Of a stretch of 64,000 bases of DNA, positions 8,748-18,276 are shown piece after piece (the first letter of the stretch is position 1; every line of letters begins with the position of its first letter). Source of the DNA: Ideonella aquatica (GTDB taxonomy: Bacteria > Pseudomonadota > Gammaproteobacteria > Burkholderiales > Burkholderiaceae_C); the NCBI RefSeq assembly GCF_018069755.1, contig NZ_JAGQDE010000006.1, positions 1-64,000 of the forward strand, in the 5' to 3' direction. The position numbers and the translations under genes are program-made. The notes beneath the pieces are model-generated. The model was not told the DNA's origin and did no database searches. It saw only the letters and a list, made by a program, of their open reading frames with translations.

Positions 8748-10442
8748 TCAGCGGGCGGCGGCGTCGGGGCGCCGCAGCCGGGGTTCGGCCACGCCGGTGA
8801 CCCGGTTCAGCAGCATGAAGGTGGCCGGGCCGGCGACACCGTCGTCGACCAGGCCCTGGGCGCGCTGGAAAGCCTGCAGGCGGGCCAGCAGCGCGGCGTC
8901 CAGCGTGGCGCCGGGCTCCGGCAGCGGCTGGCCGGCCCAGCGCGCCAGGCCCTGGGCCAGCGCGTCCACCGCCGGGCCCGAGCGGCCGGCGGTGAGCGCG
9001 CCGCTGTAGCCATCCGGCGGCCGCCACAGCGTGGCGAAGACGCCTCGCCAGTCGCGCGCCAGGCGCTCCAGCGGCACGGCCTGCAGCACGCCATCGCGCG
9101 ACAGCAGCGCCACCCGCTCGTCCAGGCCGACCAGCAGCACCGGGCGCTCCTGCCCCTGGGCGTCGCGCCACAGCAGCCAGCCCGGGCGGTCCAGCGGCCG
9201 CACCTGGTTCCAGGGCAGCGTGGCGCGCAGGCACAGCAGGCGGGTGTTGCGCTGCAGGTCGGCGCAGGGGTCGGCCTCGCCCAGCTGCACGTTCCAGGTG
9301 GCGGCCAGCTGGCGCCAGGCGCTGGGTTCGTCGGGCAGGGTCCAGGCCTCCGGGCTGGCGTCGGCGCTGGACGCGGCCGGTGTCATGGCCGCGGGCACAG
9401 ACGCCGCGGCGGCCGACGCCTTGGCCACCGGCGCCAGGGGCGCGCTGGCCGCCAGCGGCGCGGCGCGCGGTGCCTCGCCCTGGTGGCCCAGCCACCAGCC
9501 GACACTGCCGCCCAGCAGCACGGCTACGCCGACCGCCAGGCCCCACACCGCCCACTCGCTGCGCGAGCGGCGCCGCGAGCGTCGCCGACGGCTGGCGCTG
9601 TCCGGCGCGGCAGGCGGCGTGGTGTCAAACACCTCGCGCGCAGCGCGCTCGACCAGCGTGGTGTCCACCTTGGCGCGCCCGGCCGCGTAGGCGCCCAGCA
9701 GCGCGCGGTCGGCCAGCAGGTTGATCTTGCGCGGCACGCCGCCGCTGAGCGCATGCAGGCGCTGCACGGCACGCACGTCAAAGGGCAGCTCGCCCTGCAG
9801 CCCGGCCACCGACAGCCGGTGCGCCAGGTAGCGCGCGGTGTCGGCCTCGTCCAGCGGACCCAGGTGGTAGCGCGCGATCACGCGCTGCGCCAGTTGCTCC
9901 AGCTCGGGCCGCGCCACCATGCCGCGCAGTTCGGGCTGGCCGATCAGGATGATCTGCAGCAGCTTGCGCTCGGTGGTTTCCAGGTTGGTCAGCAGGCGCA
10001 GCTGTTCCAGCACGTCGGCCGAGAGGTTCTGGGCCTCGTCGATGATCAGCACGCTGTGGCCACCCTCGGCGTGTACCTGCAGCAGGAAGGCGTTCAGCGC
10101 GTCGATGTGGTCCTTGATGGTGGGCGCTTCGTGGCCCGGCCCGGGGGGCACCGGCACGCCGAACTCGCCGCAGATGGTCTGCAGCAGCTCCACCGCGTCG
10201 AGCTTGGGGTTGAACACATAGGCCACGTGGGTGTGCGCTGGCACCTGCTCCAGGAAGGCCCGGCACAGCGTGGTCTTGCCGGCGCCGATCTCGCCCGACA
10301 GCAGCACAAAGCCGCCGCCGCCCTCCAGGCCATAGAGCAGGTGGGCCAGGGCCTCGCGGTGGCGTTCGCTGAGAAACAGATAGCGCGGATCAGGCGCGAT
10401 CGTGAACGGCGCCTGCCTGAGCCCGAAGAAGCTCTCGTACAT
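8748..10442 (-). CDS. gspA: ExeA/GspA-type AAA ATPase with peptidoglycan-binding domain
   Basis: This 564-residue inner-membrane ATPase couples ATP hydrolysis to insertion of the type II secretin. The N-terminal AAA domain starts MYESFFGLRQAPFTIAPDP, the hallmark of ExeA. Walker A is GEIGAGKTT, Walker B VLIIDEAQNLS and the sensor region IILIGQPELR. A membrane helix lies near residues 283-305 (WAVWGLAVGVAVLLGGSVGWW). The periplasmic part has a C39-peptidase-like domain lacking an evident catalytic Cys, then a peptidoglycan-binding module (residues about 480-550, LQAFQRAQGLVDDGVAGPAT). The start at 10442 is chosen over an in-frame codon eight residues earlier because family members begin MYESFFG. 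Confidence 0.9.
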   Translation of the reverse strand: MYESFFGLRQAPFTIAPDPRYLFLSERHREALAHLLYGLEGGGGFVLLSGEIGAGKTTLCRAFLEQVPAHTHVAYVFNPKLDAVELLQTICGEFGVPVPPGPGHEAPTIKDHIDALNAFLLQVHAEGGHSVLIIDEAQNLSADVLEQLRLLTNLETTERKLLQIILIGQPELRGMVARPELEQLAQRVIARYHLGPLDEADTARYLAHRLSVAGLQGELPFDVRAVQRLHALSGGVPRKINLLADRALLGAYAAGRAKVDTTLVERAAREVFDTTPPAAPDSASRRRRSRRRSRSEWAVWGLAVGVAVLLGGSVGWWLGHQGEAPRAAPLAASAPLAPVAKASAAAASVPAAMTPAASSADASPEAWTLPDEPSAWRQLAATWNVQLGEADPCADLQRNTRLLCLRATLPWNQVRPLDRPGWLLWRDAQGQERPVLLVGLDERVALLSRDGVLQAVPLERLARDWRGVFATLWRPPDGYSGALTAGRSGPAVDALAQGLARWAGQPLPEPGATLDAALLARLQAFQRAQGLVDDGVAGPATFMLLNRVTGVAEPRLRRPDAAAR

Positions 10443-10530
10443 GGGCGCGAGGATACCCCGGGCCACCCCAGCCGCCGATGAAGGGCCGGCAGGCCGCCCA
10501 TTTCATGGCATCGATCGGGGCGGGCTTTCC

Positions 10531-10536
10531 TAGACT
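10531..10536 (+). promoter_or_regulatory. -10 box TAGACT before the HDOD gene
   Basis: TAGACT lies 27 bases before the ATG, predicting a leader of about 20 bases containing a weak CCAGG ribosome binding site. Confidence 0.4.
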
Positions 10537-10563
10537 GTCCGCTGAACTGCCCAGGTCCCACCC

Positions 10564-11394
10564 ATGTCTGCTCAAGCCGCCCGCCGCTTCTTTCCGTTCA
10601 ACCTGGTGCTGCCCAACATGCCGGGCGTGGCCGCGCAGCTGGTGAAGAGCTTCAACGACGACCGCGTCGGCCTGGGCGAGCTAGCCGAGCTGATCGGCCA
10701 GGACCCGGCCCTGTCGGCCAAGGTGCTGCGCCTGGCCAACTCGGCCCGCTACAGCCCGCTGCGCAGCGTCAGCAGCCTGCGCGAGGCGGCCGCCTCGCTG
10801 GGCATGACGATGCTGCGCAACCTCTCGCTGGCCACCAGCCTGAGCGGTGCCTTCCCGCGCGCCGCGGGCCTGGACCCCGACCGTTTCTGGCGCCACGCGA
10901 TGACCAGCGCCCAGCACGCGGTGCTGCTCAGCCGCGGCGCGCTGCTGGACGCCGACACCGCCTACCTGGGCGGCCTGATGCTGCGCACCGGCCAGCTGCT
11001 GATGGCGCAGATCGACAAGGCCGGCGTGGCCGAGGTGGAGCAGTCGCTGACCACCGCGGGCGGCCGCTTTGCCGCCGAGCAGGCGCGCTGGCAGTGCAGC
11101 CACGCCGATGTCACCGCCGAGCTGGCCCGCCGCTGGCAGTTCCCCGACACCCTGGTGGCCGCCTTCCAGGCCAGCGCCGCGCCGCTGCAGGCCCAGCCCT
11201 ACACCGGCCTGGGCACGGTGCTGCACCTGGCCGAGGCCTTGGCCGATGCCGCCGAGATGGAGCGCGATCCAGCCGAGGTGGTGCAGGGCCACTGCGCCGA
11301 GCTGCTGGCCCGGCTGCGCATCAAGCCCGAGTGGCTGCTGGCTCAGCTGGCCGAGGCCGCGTCGCCCGACGAGGAACTGGCGCTGATGCGCTGA
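10564..11394 (+). CDS. HDOD domain protein
   Basis: This 276-residue cytoplasmic protein consists almost entirely of an HDOD domain (residues about 14-210), an HD-related fold without the catalytic His-Asp pair. Family features seen are LPNMPGVAAQL, ELIGQDPALSAKVLRLANSA, the SLREAAASLGMTMLRNL helix and GGLMLRTGQLL. HDOD proteins act in signalling, biofilm or motility control, usually through protein contacts; no output domain is attached here. Its last 52 bp overlap the 3' end of the convergent ferredoxin gene. Confidence 0.85.
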   Translation: MSAQAARRFFPFNLVLPNMPGVAAQLVKSFNDDRVGLGELAELIGQDPALSAKVLRLANSARYSPLRSVSSLREAAASLGMTMLRNLSLATSLSGAFPRAAGLDPDRFWRHAMTSAQHAVLLSRGALLDADTAYLGGLMLRTGQLLMAQIDKAGVAEVEQSLTTAGGRFAAEQARWQCSHADVTAELARRWQFPDTLVAAFQASAAPLQAQPYTGLGTVLHLAEALADAAEMERDPAEVVQGHCAELLARLRIKPEWLLAQLAEAASPDEELALMR

Positions 11395-11681
11395 TCCAGC
11401 GCCTTGGGCTGCTCGATGGTCACGTCACCCAGCGGCTCGGCCACGCAGGGCAGTACCCAGCCCTCGGCGCGCTCTTCTGCGCTCAGGCCCGGCCACTCCA
11501 CCCGGTAGCTCACCGCGCCCGCCCGCAGCCGGCACAGGCAGGCGCGGCAGGTGCCATTGCGGCAGGAACGCGGCAGCCACAGGCCCGCGGCCTGGGCGGC
11601 TTCCAGCAGCGACTGCCGCGGCGCCACGGGCAGTTCCCGGCCCAGGGGCTCGATGCGCAGACACGGCAGTGGGGACGTCAT
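11343..11681 (-). CDS. Plant-type [2Fe-2S] ferredoxin
   Basis: This 112-residue protein has the chloroplast-type iron-sulphur motif CRNGTCRAC (spacing C-x4-C-x2-C) plus a distal Cys in WVLPCVAEP, enough for one [2Fe-2S] cluster. It would be a soluble one-electron carrier for an oxygenase or reductase, but no obvious partner is adjacent. The start at 11681 is the first ATG in front of the conserved RIEPLGRELPV strand. The C-terminal tail, about 17 residues rich in Ser and Ala, is encoded opposite the end of the HDOD gene and may be a recent extension past a lost stop codon. Confidence 0.8.
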   Translation of the reverse strand: MTSPLPCLRIEPLGRELPVAPRQSLLEAAQAAGLWLPRSCRNGTCRACLCRLRAGAVSYRVEWPGLSAEERAEGWVLPCVAEPLGDVTIEQPKALDQRISASSSSGDAASAS

Positions 11682-11691
11682 GCCGCAATCG

Positions 11692-11697
11692 TAGACT
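11692..11697 (+). promoter_or_regulatory. -10 box TAGACT before the Nudix/MBL fusion gene
   Basis: TAGACT predicts a start point near 11704. A four-codon reading frame (ATG at 11710, stop TGA) precedes the real ATG at 11734. Confidence 0.4.
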
Positions 11698-11733
11698 GGC
11701 GCCTTCGCCATGAGGCCCTGAGGCCCTGCCGCC

Positions 11734-13392
11734 ATGCCCCCGATCCCGCTGAACCCGAACGACCCCGATCTGGCCGGCGCCCGCCTGGCCGCCAGCGTGG
11801 TGGTGCTGCGCGACGGCGCCACCGGCCCCGAAGTGCTGATGTTGCGCCGTGCCGAGCGCGATGGCGACATCCGCAGCGGCGTCTGGGTCTTCCCCGGCGG
11901 CGTGCTGGACGCCACCGATGGCGAACTGCATGCCCGCTGCGATGGCGAGGACGACGCCGCCCACAGCACCCGCCTGGGCCTGGCCCGCGGCGCGCTGGAC
12001 TACGCAGTGGCCGCCGTGCGCGAGTGCTTCGAGGAGGTGGGCCTGCTCTTCGCCCACGGCCCGCTGCAGGCCGCCGTGGCCGAGCGCCACGCGGTGCAAC
12101 GCGGCGAGGATTTCGTTGCCCTGTGCCAGCGCCACGACCTGCGCCTGGCCACCTCGGCCCTGGTGTACCACAGCCACTGGCTGACGCCGCCGGGCATTGC
12201 CAAGCGCTTTGACACCCGCTTCTACGTGGCCCGCCTGCCCGAGGGCCAGCAGCCGCAGGCCGACGAGGGCGAGGCGCTGGAAATCGCCTGGCTGACCCCG
12301 GCGCAGGCGCTGGACAAGGAGCGCCACCTGAAGCTGCTGCCGGTCACCCGCCGCACGCTGCAGGACCTGGGCCGATTCACCAGCGTGCAGGCCATCCTGG
12401 ACGAGGCCGCCGCGCGGGTGAACCCGCCGCGCCACATGCCGCGCCTGGGCTGCAACGCCCAGGGCGTGCGCCCGGTGCTGCCGGATGAGTGGGCCTACGC
12501 CGAGATCGGCCGGCTAGATCCGCAAGGCCGCGGCGATGTGTGGTTCGAGCTGCCGCCGCTGCGCGCGGTGCCGCTGTCCGAGCGGGTGACGCGCGTGACC
12601 TGCGCCAACGGCTCGGTGATGACCGGCCCGGGCACCAACACTTACCTGATCGGCGCGCCGGGTGGGCCGCTGGCGGTGCTCGACCCCGGTCCCGACGATG
12701 CCGACACCGAGGCCCACCTGGAGGCGGTGCTGCAAGCCGCCGCGGGCCGGCCGATCACCCGCATCGTGGTCACCCACACGCACAAGGACCATTCACCGGC
12801 CGTGCAACGCCTGCGCATGCTGACCGGCGCGACATTGGTGGGCCTGGCTGCGCGGCACCCCGAATGGCAGGACACGCTCTTCGCCCCCGACCTCGCGCCC
12901 GCCGATGGCGAGCGGTTGCTGCTGGGCCCCGGCTGCACGCTGCGCGCGGTGCACACGCCCGGCCATGCGGCCAACCATGTCTGCTGGCTGCTGGAGGAAG
13001 AGCGCCTGCTGTTCACCGGCGACCATGTGATGCAGGGCTCCACCGTGGTGATCAACCCGCCCGACGGTGACATGGCCGCCTACCTGGGCGCGCTAGAGAA
13101 GCTGCTGGCGATCGAGCTGGACTGGTTCGCCCCCGGCCACGGCTTCCTGATGGCGCGCCCGCACGACGAACTGCGCAAGCTCATCGCCCACCGCCTGGCG
13201 CGCGAGGCCAAGGTGCTGGACGCGCTGCGCACGCTGGGCCCCTGCACCGACGAGGCGCTGGTGCCCACGGTGTATGGCGATGTGCCCAGTTCGCGCCACG
13301 CGCTGGCGCTGCGCTCGCTGCGCGCGCATCTGGGCAAGCTGCTGGCCGAGGGGCGGGTGCGGGACGACGCCGGCCAGCTGCGTCTGGGCTGA
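11734..13392 (+). CDS. Nudix hydrolase fused to MBL-fold hydrolase
   Basis: This 552-residue two-domain enzyme begins with a Nudix domain (residues about 15-210), with WVFPGGVLDA and the core RECFEEVG (96-103). The Nudix box is interrupted by an insertion of some 30 residues, as in the acyl-CoA diphosphatase-like subgroup. From about residue 280 a metallo-beta-lactamase domain starts at NGSVMTGPGTNTYLIG, with the metal motif THTHKDH near residue 346, the later ligands HTPGHAANH and FTGDHVM, and a C-terminal winged-helix segment like LACTB2. Family knowledge suggests hydrolysis of a CoA or nucleotide derivative followed by thioester or phosphodiester cleavage. Its stop is 7 bp from the convergent Bug gene. 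Confidence 0.88.
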   Translation: MPPIPLNPNDPDLAGARLAASVVVLRDGATGPEVLMLRRAERDGDIRSGVWVFPGGVLDATDGELHARCDGEDDAAHSTRLGLARGALDYAVAAVRECFEEVGLLFAHGPLQAAVAERHAVQRGEDFVALCQRHDLRLATSALVYHSHWLTPPGIAKRFDTRFYVARLPEGQQPQADEGEALEIAWLTPAQALDKERHLKLLPVTRRTLQDLGRFTSVQAILDEAAARVNPPRHMPRLGCNAQGVRPVLPDEWAYAEIGRLDPQGRGDVWFELPPLRAVPLSERVTRVTCANGSVMTGPGTNTYLIGAPGGPLAVLDPGPDDADTEAHLEAVLQAAAGRPITRIVVTHTHKDHSPAVQRLRMLTGATLVGLAARHPEWQDTLFAPDLAPADGERLLLGPGCTLRAVHTPGHAANHVCWLLEEERLLFTGDHVMQGSTVVINPPDGDMAAYLGALEKLLAIELDWFAPGHGFLMARPHDELRKLIAHRLAREAKVLDALRTLGPCTDEALVPTVYGDVPSSRHALALRSLRAHLGKLLAEGRVRDDAGQLRLG

Positions 13393-13399
13393 AACCTGT

Positions 13400-14377
13400 T
13401 CAGTCCAGCTTCAACCCCAACTTGCGGATCACCGCGCCCCAGCGCGCGCTGTCGGACTCCACCACCTGGCGGAACGCCGCCGCGCTGCCGCCCACCGGCG
13501 TCAGGCCTTGCGCGTCCAGCGCGCTCTTGACCGCCGGATCGGCCAGCGTGGCGTTGACATCGGCGTTGACCTTCGCCACCACCGCCTCAGGCGTGCCGGC
13601 GGCCACGAACAGACCGTTCCAGGCCAGGCTCTCCACATTCTTCAGGCCCACCGAGCCCATGGTCGGCAGGTCTTTCAGGCTGTCGGGCTGCTGGGCGCTG
13701 CTAACGGCCAGCAGGCGGACCTTGTTGTTGCGCACATGGGCCATCAGCGCCGGGGCCACCATGAAGCAGGCGTCGGCCTCGCCCTGCGCCACCGCCAGCG
13801 CGGCCGGCGGCGAGCCGTTGAACGGGATGTGCTGGGCCTGGGCGCCGATCTCGGCCAGGAACAGCGCCATCGTCAGGTGGGCCGAGCTGCCGTTGCCCAG
13901 CGACGAGTAGTTCATCGCGCCGTTCTTGGCTTTGGCCCAGGCGATGAACTCGGCCAGCGTCTTCACCGGCACATGCGCGCCCACCGCCAGCACATTGGGC
14001 TGCGAGGTGGTCATCACCACCGGCACCAGGTCCTTGGCGGCGTCGTAGGGCACCTTGGCGTACAGGTAGGGCGCGAAGGCGATCGGGCCGTTGAAGGACA
14101 GCGCGATCGTGTGGCCGTCGGGCGCCGCCTTGGCCGCCACGTCGGTGCCCAGCATGCCGCCGGCGCCGGGCTTGTTCTCGACCACCACGGCCTGGCCCCA
14201 GCGGTCCTTGAGCTTGTCGCCCAGCAGCCGGGCGATGATGTCCAGCGAGGAGCCGGCCGGCGCCGGCACGACGATGCGCACCGGCTTGGTGGGCCAGGCG
14301 GACTGGGCCTGGGCCAGCGGCGCGCACGCGAAGGTGGCGGCCAGGGCAAGCAGGGAGCGGCGCAGCATCATGGGCAT
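13400..14377 (-). CDS. Bug-family (TctC-like) periplasmic solute-binding protein
   Basis: This 325-residue secreted protein has a signal peptide (MLRRSLLALAATFACAPLAQAQS) and then the Bug signature WPTKPVRIVVPAPAGSSLD, followed by the family motifs VVENKPGAGGMLGTD and YSSLGNGSSAHL. Such proteins bind carboxylates or aromatic acids in the periplasm for tripartite tricarboxylate transporters, but Burkholderiales carry many without a linked transporter, as here. The start is uncertain: 14377, 14371 and 14368 are all possible, and none has a ribosome binding site because the region is taken up by the gdhA terminator hairpin. Confidence 0.88.
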   Translation of the reverse strand: MPMMLRRSLLALAATFACAPLAQAQSAWPTKPVRIVVPAPAGSSLDIIARLLGDKLKDRWGQAVVVENKPGAGGMLGTDVAAKAAPDGHTIALSFNGPIAFAPYLYAKVPYDAAKDLVPVVMTTSQPNVLAVGAHVPVKTLAEFIAWAKAKNGAMNYSSLGNGSSAHLTMALFLAEIGAQAQHIPFNGSPPAALAVAQGEADACFMVAPALMAHVRNNKVRLLAVSSAQQPDSLKDLPTMGSVGLKNVESLAWNGLFVAAGTPEAVVAKVNADVNATLADPAVKSALDAQGLTPVGGSAAAFRQVVESDSARWGAVIRKLGLKLD

Positions 14378-14378
14378 G

Positions 14379-14402
14379 AAAAAGGGGCCTGGAAAGGCCC
14401 CC
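14379..14402 (-). terminator. Intrinsic terminator of gdhA
   Basis: On the minus strand a 7-bp GGGGCCT/AGGCCCC stem (14384-14390 with 14395-14401) with a 4-base loop is followed by five T residues. It stands 26 bp after the gdhA stop and immediately before the Bug gene start. Confidence 0.85.
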
Positions 14403-14427
14403 ATGGTAGCGGTGTGCCGCCTGACGC

Positions 14428-15702
<1,275 letters not shown>

Positions 15703-15901
15703 GTCAGGTGTCTCCTGTGGTTCGGTACTGCCGCGCCGGCCTTGTGGGCCAGCCGTTTCGGCATGGGGGCGGACTGTAGGCGGGGTGGCGCCGAATTTGT
15801 CACCGAGGGCTATGCAAGATGTGCATAGTTGCTGCCCCGGCCGTTCATGCATGCGCCGCGCGCATGAGCGCCGCTGTCGTTCGGCATTGCGCCGGCCCGC
15901 C

Positions 15902-15907
15902 TACACT
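15902..15907 (+). promoter_or_regulatory. -10 box TACACT, predicted leaderless start for proC
   Basis: TACACT ends seven bases before the proC ATG at 15915, so the predicted start point coincides with the start codon. No Shine-Dalgarno sequence is visible. Confidence 0.5.
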
Positions 15908-15914
15908 GCGCGCC

Positions 15915-16745
15915 ATGAACGCAACCCCCACTTTGGGCCGCACCGCCTTCATCGGTGGCGGCAACATGGCCAGCGCCGTCATCGGCGGCCTGCTGCGGGC
16001 CGGCGCACCGGCCGAGGCCTTCGTCGTGGTCGAGCCCTGGGCCGAGCAGGCGGCGCGGCTGCGCCAGCAGTTCGGGCTGACGGTGTTGGACGCGGCCGGG
16101 CCGGCGCTGTCGGGCGCGGACACCGTGGTCTGGGCGGTCAAGCCGCAGCTCTTCACTGAAGCCGCGGCACCTTGCGCGCCGTTCATCGGCAGCGCGCTGC
16201 AGATCAGCGTGATGGCCGGCATCCGCAGCGAGGCCATCGCCCGCGCCAGCGGCAGCGCGCAGGTGGTGCGCTGCATGCCCAACACGCCGGCCCTGATCGG
16301 CCAGGGCATGACCGGCCTGCATGCCAGCGCCGCCGTCAGCGCCGCGCAGCGCCAGCGCGCCGAGGCGCTGCTGGCCCCGACCGGCCGCCTGCTGTGGGTG
16401 GACGCCGAGCGTGACCTGGACGCGGTGACCGCGCTGTCGGGCTCGGGCCCGGCCTACTTCTTCTACCTGATCGAGGCCATGGTGCAGGCCGGCACCGAGC
16501 TGGGCCTGAGCCCGGCCCAGGCGCGCACGCTGGCCGAGGGCACCGCCGCCGGCGCGGCGGCGCTGTCAGCCCAGTCCGAGGACAGCCCCGAGCTGCTGCG
16601 CCAGCGGGTGACCAGCAAGGGCGGCACCACGCACGCCGCGATCAGCACGATGGAGGCCGCGGGCATGAAGGCCACGGTGGTGGCCGCGGTACACGCGGCC
16701 GCGCGGCGCGCTGCCGAACTGGGCGACGAGTTCGGCCGCGCCTGA
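15915..16745 (+). CDS. proC: Pyrroline-5-carboxylate reductase
   Basis: Last step of proline biosynthesis: NAD(P)H reduction of pyrroline-5-carboxylate. The 276 residues start with a Rossmann motif FIGGGNMASAVIGGLL. The sequence continues with VVWAVKPQ and VVRCMPNTPALIGQGMTGL, and ends with the family signature ALSGSGPAYFFYLIEAM and QRVTSKGGTTHAAI. Length and motifs are normal for a decameric cytosolic ProC. The start follows the TACACT box. The neighbour ubiA is a common partner in related genomes, though it is on the other strand here. Confidence 0.95.
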   Translation: MNATPTLGRTAFIGGGNMASAVIGGLLRAGAPAEAFVVVEPWAEQAARLRQQFGLTVLDAAGPALSGADTVVWAVKPQLFTEAAAPCAPFIGSALQISVMAGIRSEAIARASGSAQVVRCMPNTPALIGQGMTGLHASAAVSAAQRQRAEALLAPTGRLLWVDAERDLDAVTALSGSGPAYFFYLIEAMVQAGTELGLSPAQARTLAEGTAAGAAALSAQSEDSPELLRQRVTSKGGTTHAAISTMEAAGMKATVVAAVHAAARRAAELGDEFGRA

Positions 16746-16747
16746 TC

Positions 16748-16774
16748 GGCAGCGCGCACCGCTCAGGCGCTGCC
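16748..16774. terminator. Hairpin between convergent proC and the thioredoxin-like gene
   Basis: GGCAGCGC (16748-16755) is perfectly complementary to GCGCTGCC (16767-16774), with an 11-base loop. It overlaps the stop codon of the minus-strand gene and lacks a T-run. Confidence 0.4.
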
Positions 16775-17242
16775 GGCGGTGTCGTTCATCTGCTTCTGGC
16801 TGTCCAGCGCCATCGCCTCGTTGAACTTGGCGACCGTGAAGCCGACCATCATCTGCGTGGGCAGCAGGATCACCGGCACGCCGCTGGCGCCCAGCAGTGC
16901 ATGGGTCTGGCGCGCGGTATCGCTGCTGGCCATGTCAAGCACCTCGAAACGGATCTTGCTTGAGCGCAGGTGCTCCACCGCCTGACGACAGCTGAGGCAG
17001 CCGGGGCCAACGATGATCGCGAAGCTGCCGGTGCCCAGGGGCAGCTTGTCGGTGCGCTGGGTGATGACTGGCTGACGCACCTCGGTCACGCCCTTGAGCG
17101 GGCTCTCAAGCAACTGGCGGCCCTGGCTACGCAGGCGGTCCAGGAAGCCCCGGAAGCGTTGTTCGATGGTCTCGGCGCGGGCGGCACCGGTCAGGCCGCC
17201 CAACAGCAAGGCCAGGGTCCAGTGACGGCGGTTGACGGGCAT
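16763..17242 (-). CDS. Exported thioredoxin/glutaredoxin-like protein
   Basis: This 159-residue protein has a signal peptide (WTLALLLGGLTGAARA) and a helical region, then a small glutaredoxin-like domain. That domain has FAIIVGPGCLSCRQAVEHL, whose CLSC dithiol is in the position of the CxxC active site, and the cis-proline segment SGVPVILLP. It is probably periplasmic and could act in disulfide exchange or metal handling, but it is not DsbA or DsbC by length or motif. It lies upstream of nothing recognisable as a cytochrome maturation cluster. The function is inferred from the fold alone. Confidence 0.7.
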   Translation of the reverse strand: MPVNRRHWTLALLLGGLTGAARAETIEQRFRGFLDRLRSQGRQLLESPLKGVTEVRQPVITQRTDKLPLGTGSFAIIVGPGCLSCRQAVEHLRSSKIRFEVLDMASSDTARQTHALLGASGVPVILLPTQMMVGFTVAKFNEAMALDSQKQMNDTAGSA

Positions 17243-17269
17243 GGGCTCCTCCTGGGGTGGGTGTGGGGA

Positions 17270-18163
17270 TCAGGCGGTGGCCAGCACCGTGCCCAGGAAA
17301 ACGGCAAAGCCAAGCCAGTGGTTGACCCGGAAGGCACGGAAGCAGCCGTCGCGGCTTCTGCCGCGGATCATCGTCCAGTGCCAGACGGCCTGCAAGCCCG
17401 CCACCGCCAGCCCCAGCCAGGACAACCGGTCCAGTCCCAGCGAGTGCGTCAGCGCGCCCCAGGCCAGCAGATGGATCGCATAAAAGGCCATCACGCCGGC
17501 CACGTCGAAGCGTCCCAGCGTGATGGCCGAGGTGCGGATGCCGATGCGCAGGTCGTCGTCGCGGTCGACCATGGCGTACTCGGTGTCGTAGGCCAGCACC
17601 CAGAACAGGTTGGCCCCCAGCAGCGCCCAGGCCTGCCAGGGCACGGCCGCGCCGATCGCGGCCAGGCTCCACTCGGCGCCCCCCAGCACCGCCGAAAAGG
17701 CCATCGGGATGCCGAAGCTGAAGGCCACGCCCAGCACCGCCTGTGGCATCGCCACCACCCGTTTGGCATAGGGATAGACGAGCGCGATCGCCAGCGCCGG
17801 AAACGACAGCAGGATGGTCGGCGCATTGGTGGTCAGCACCAGACCGAAGGCCACCAGCGCCAGCACCGCGCCCAGGCCCAGCGCCTCCTTCACCGGCAGC
17901 TCGCCGCTGGTCACCGGCCGCGCCGCGGTGCGCTTGACGTGGCGGTCGAACTCGCGGTCGGCCACGTCGTTGATGCAGCAGCCGGCGCTGCGCATCAGGA
18001 TGGTGCCGGCGGTGAACACGACCAGCAGGTGCCAGCCGGGGAAGCCGTCGGCCGCGATCCACAGCGCGCTGAGCGTGGGCCACAGCAGCAGCAGCCAGCC
18101 GGCGGGCCGGTTCCAGCGGATCAGGTCCAGGTACAGCGCCAGGCGCGATCGGGGAGCAGACAT
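17270..18163 (-). CDS. ubiA: 4-hydroxybenzoate polyprenyltransferase UbiA
   Basis: Integral membrane enzyme of ubiquinone synthesis that attaches the polyprenyl chain to 4-hydroxybenzoate. The 297 residues hold about eight membrane helices and both aspartate-rich motifs: NDVADREFD (first, with [10 protein letters not shown] after it) and [12 protein letters not shown] (second). The substrate-binding pattern [17 protein letters not shown] near the N-terminus is typical of UbiA. The start at 18163 gives the usual N-terminus; an upstream extension of 14 residues has no support. Confidence 0.94.
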   Translation of the reverse strand: MSAPRSRLALYLDLIRWNRPAGWLLLLWPTLSALWIAADGFPGWHLLVVFTAGTILMRSAGCCINDVADREFDRHVKRTAARPVTSGELPVKEALGLGAVLALVAFGLVLTTNAPTILLSFPALAIALVYPYAKRVVAMPQAVLGVAFSFGIPMAFSAVLGGAEWSLAAIGAAVPWQAWALLGANLFWVLAYDTEYAMVDRDDDLRIGIRTSAITLGRFDVAGVMAFYAIHLLAWGALTHSLGLDRLSWLGLAVAGLQAVWHWTMIRGRSRDGCFRAFRVNHWLGFAVFLGTVLATA

Positions 18164-18276
18164 GCGGGAATTGTCACCGCTGCGCGACAGGGCGATCCCG
18201 CGCACCGCTTGCCCGCCGGCCCAGCGCTCGCTAACCTTGCGCGCACGCTGAATGCAGTACCCCAGCGTGCCCTCTC

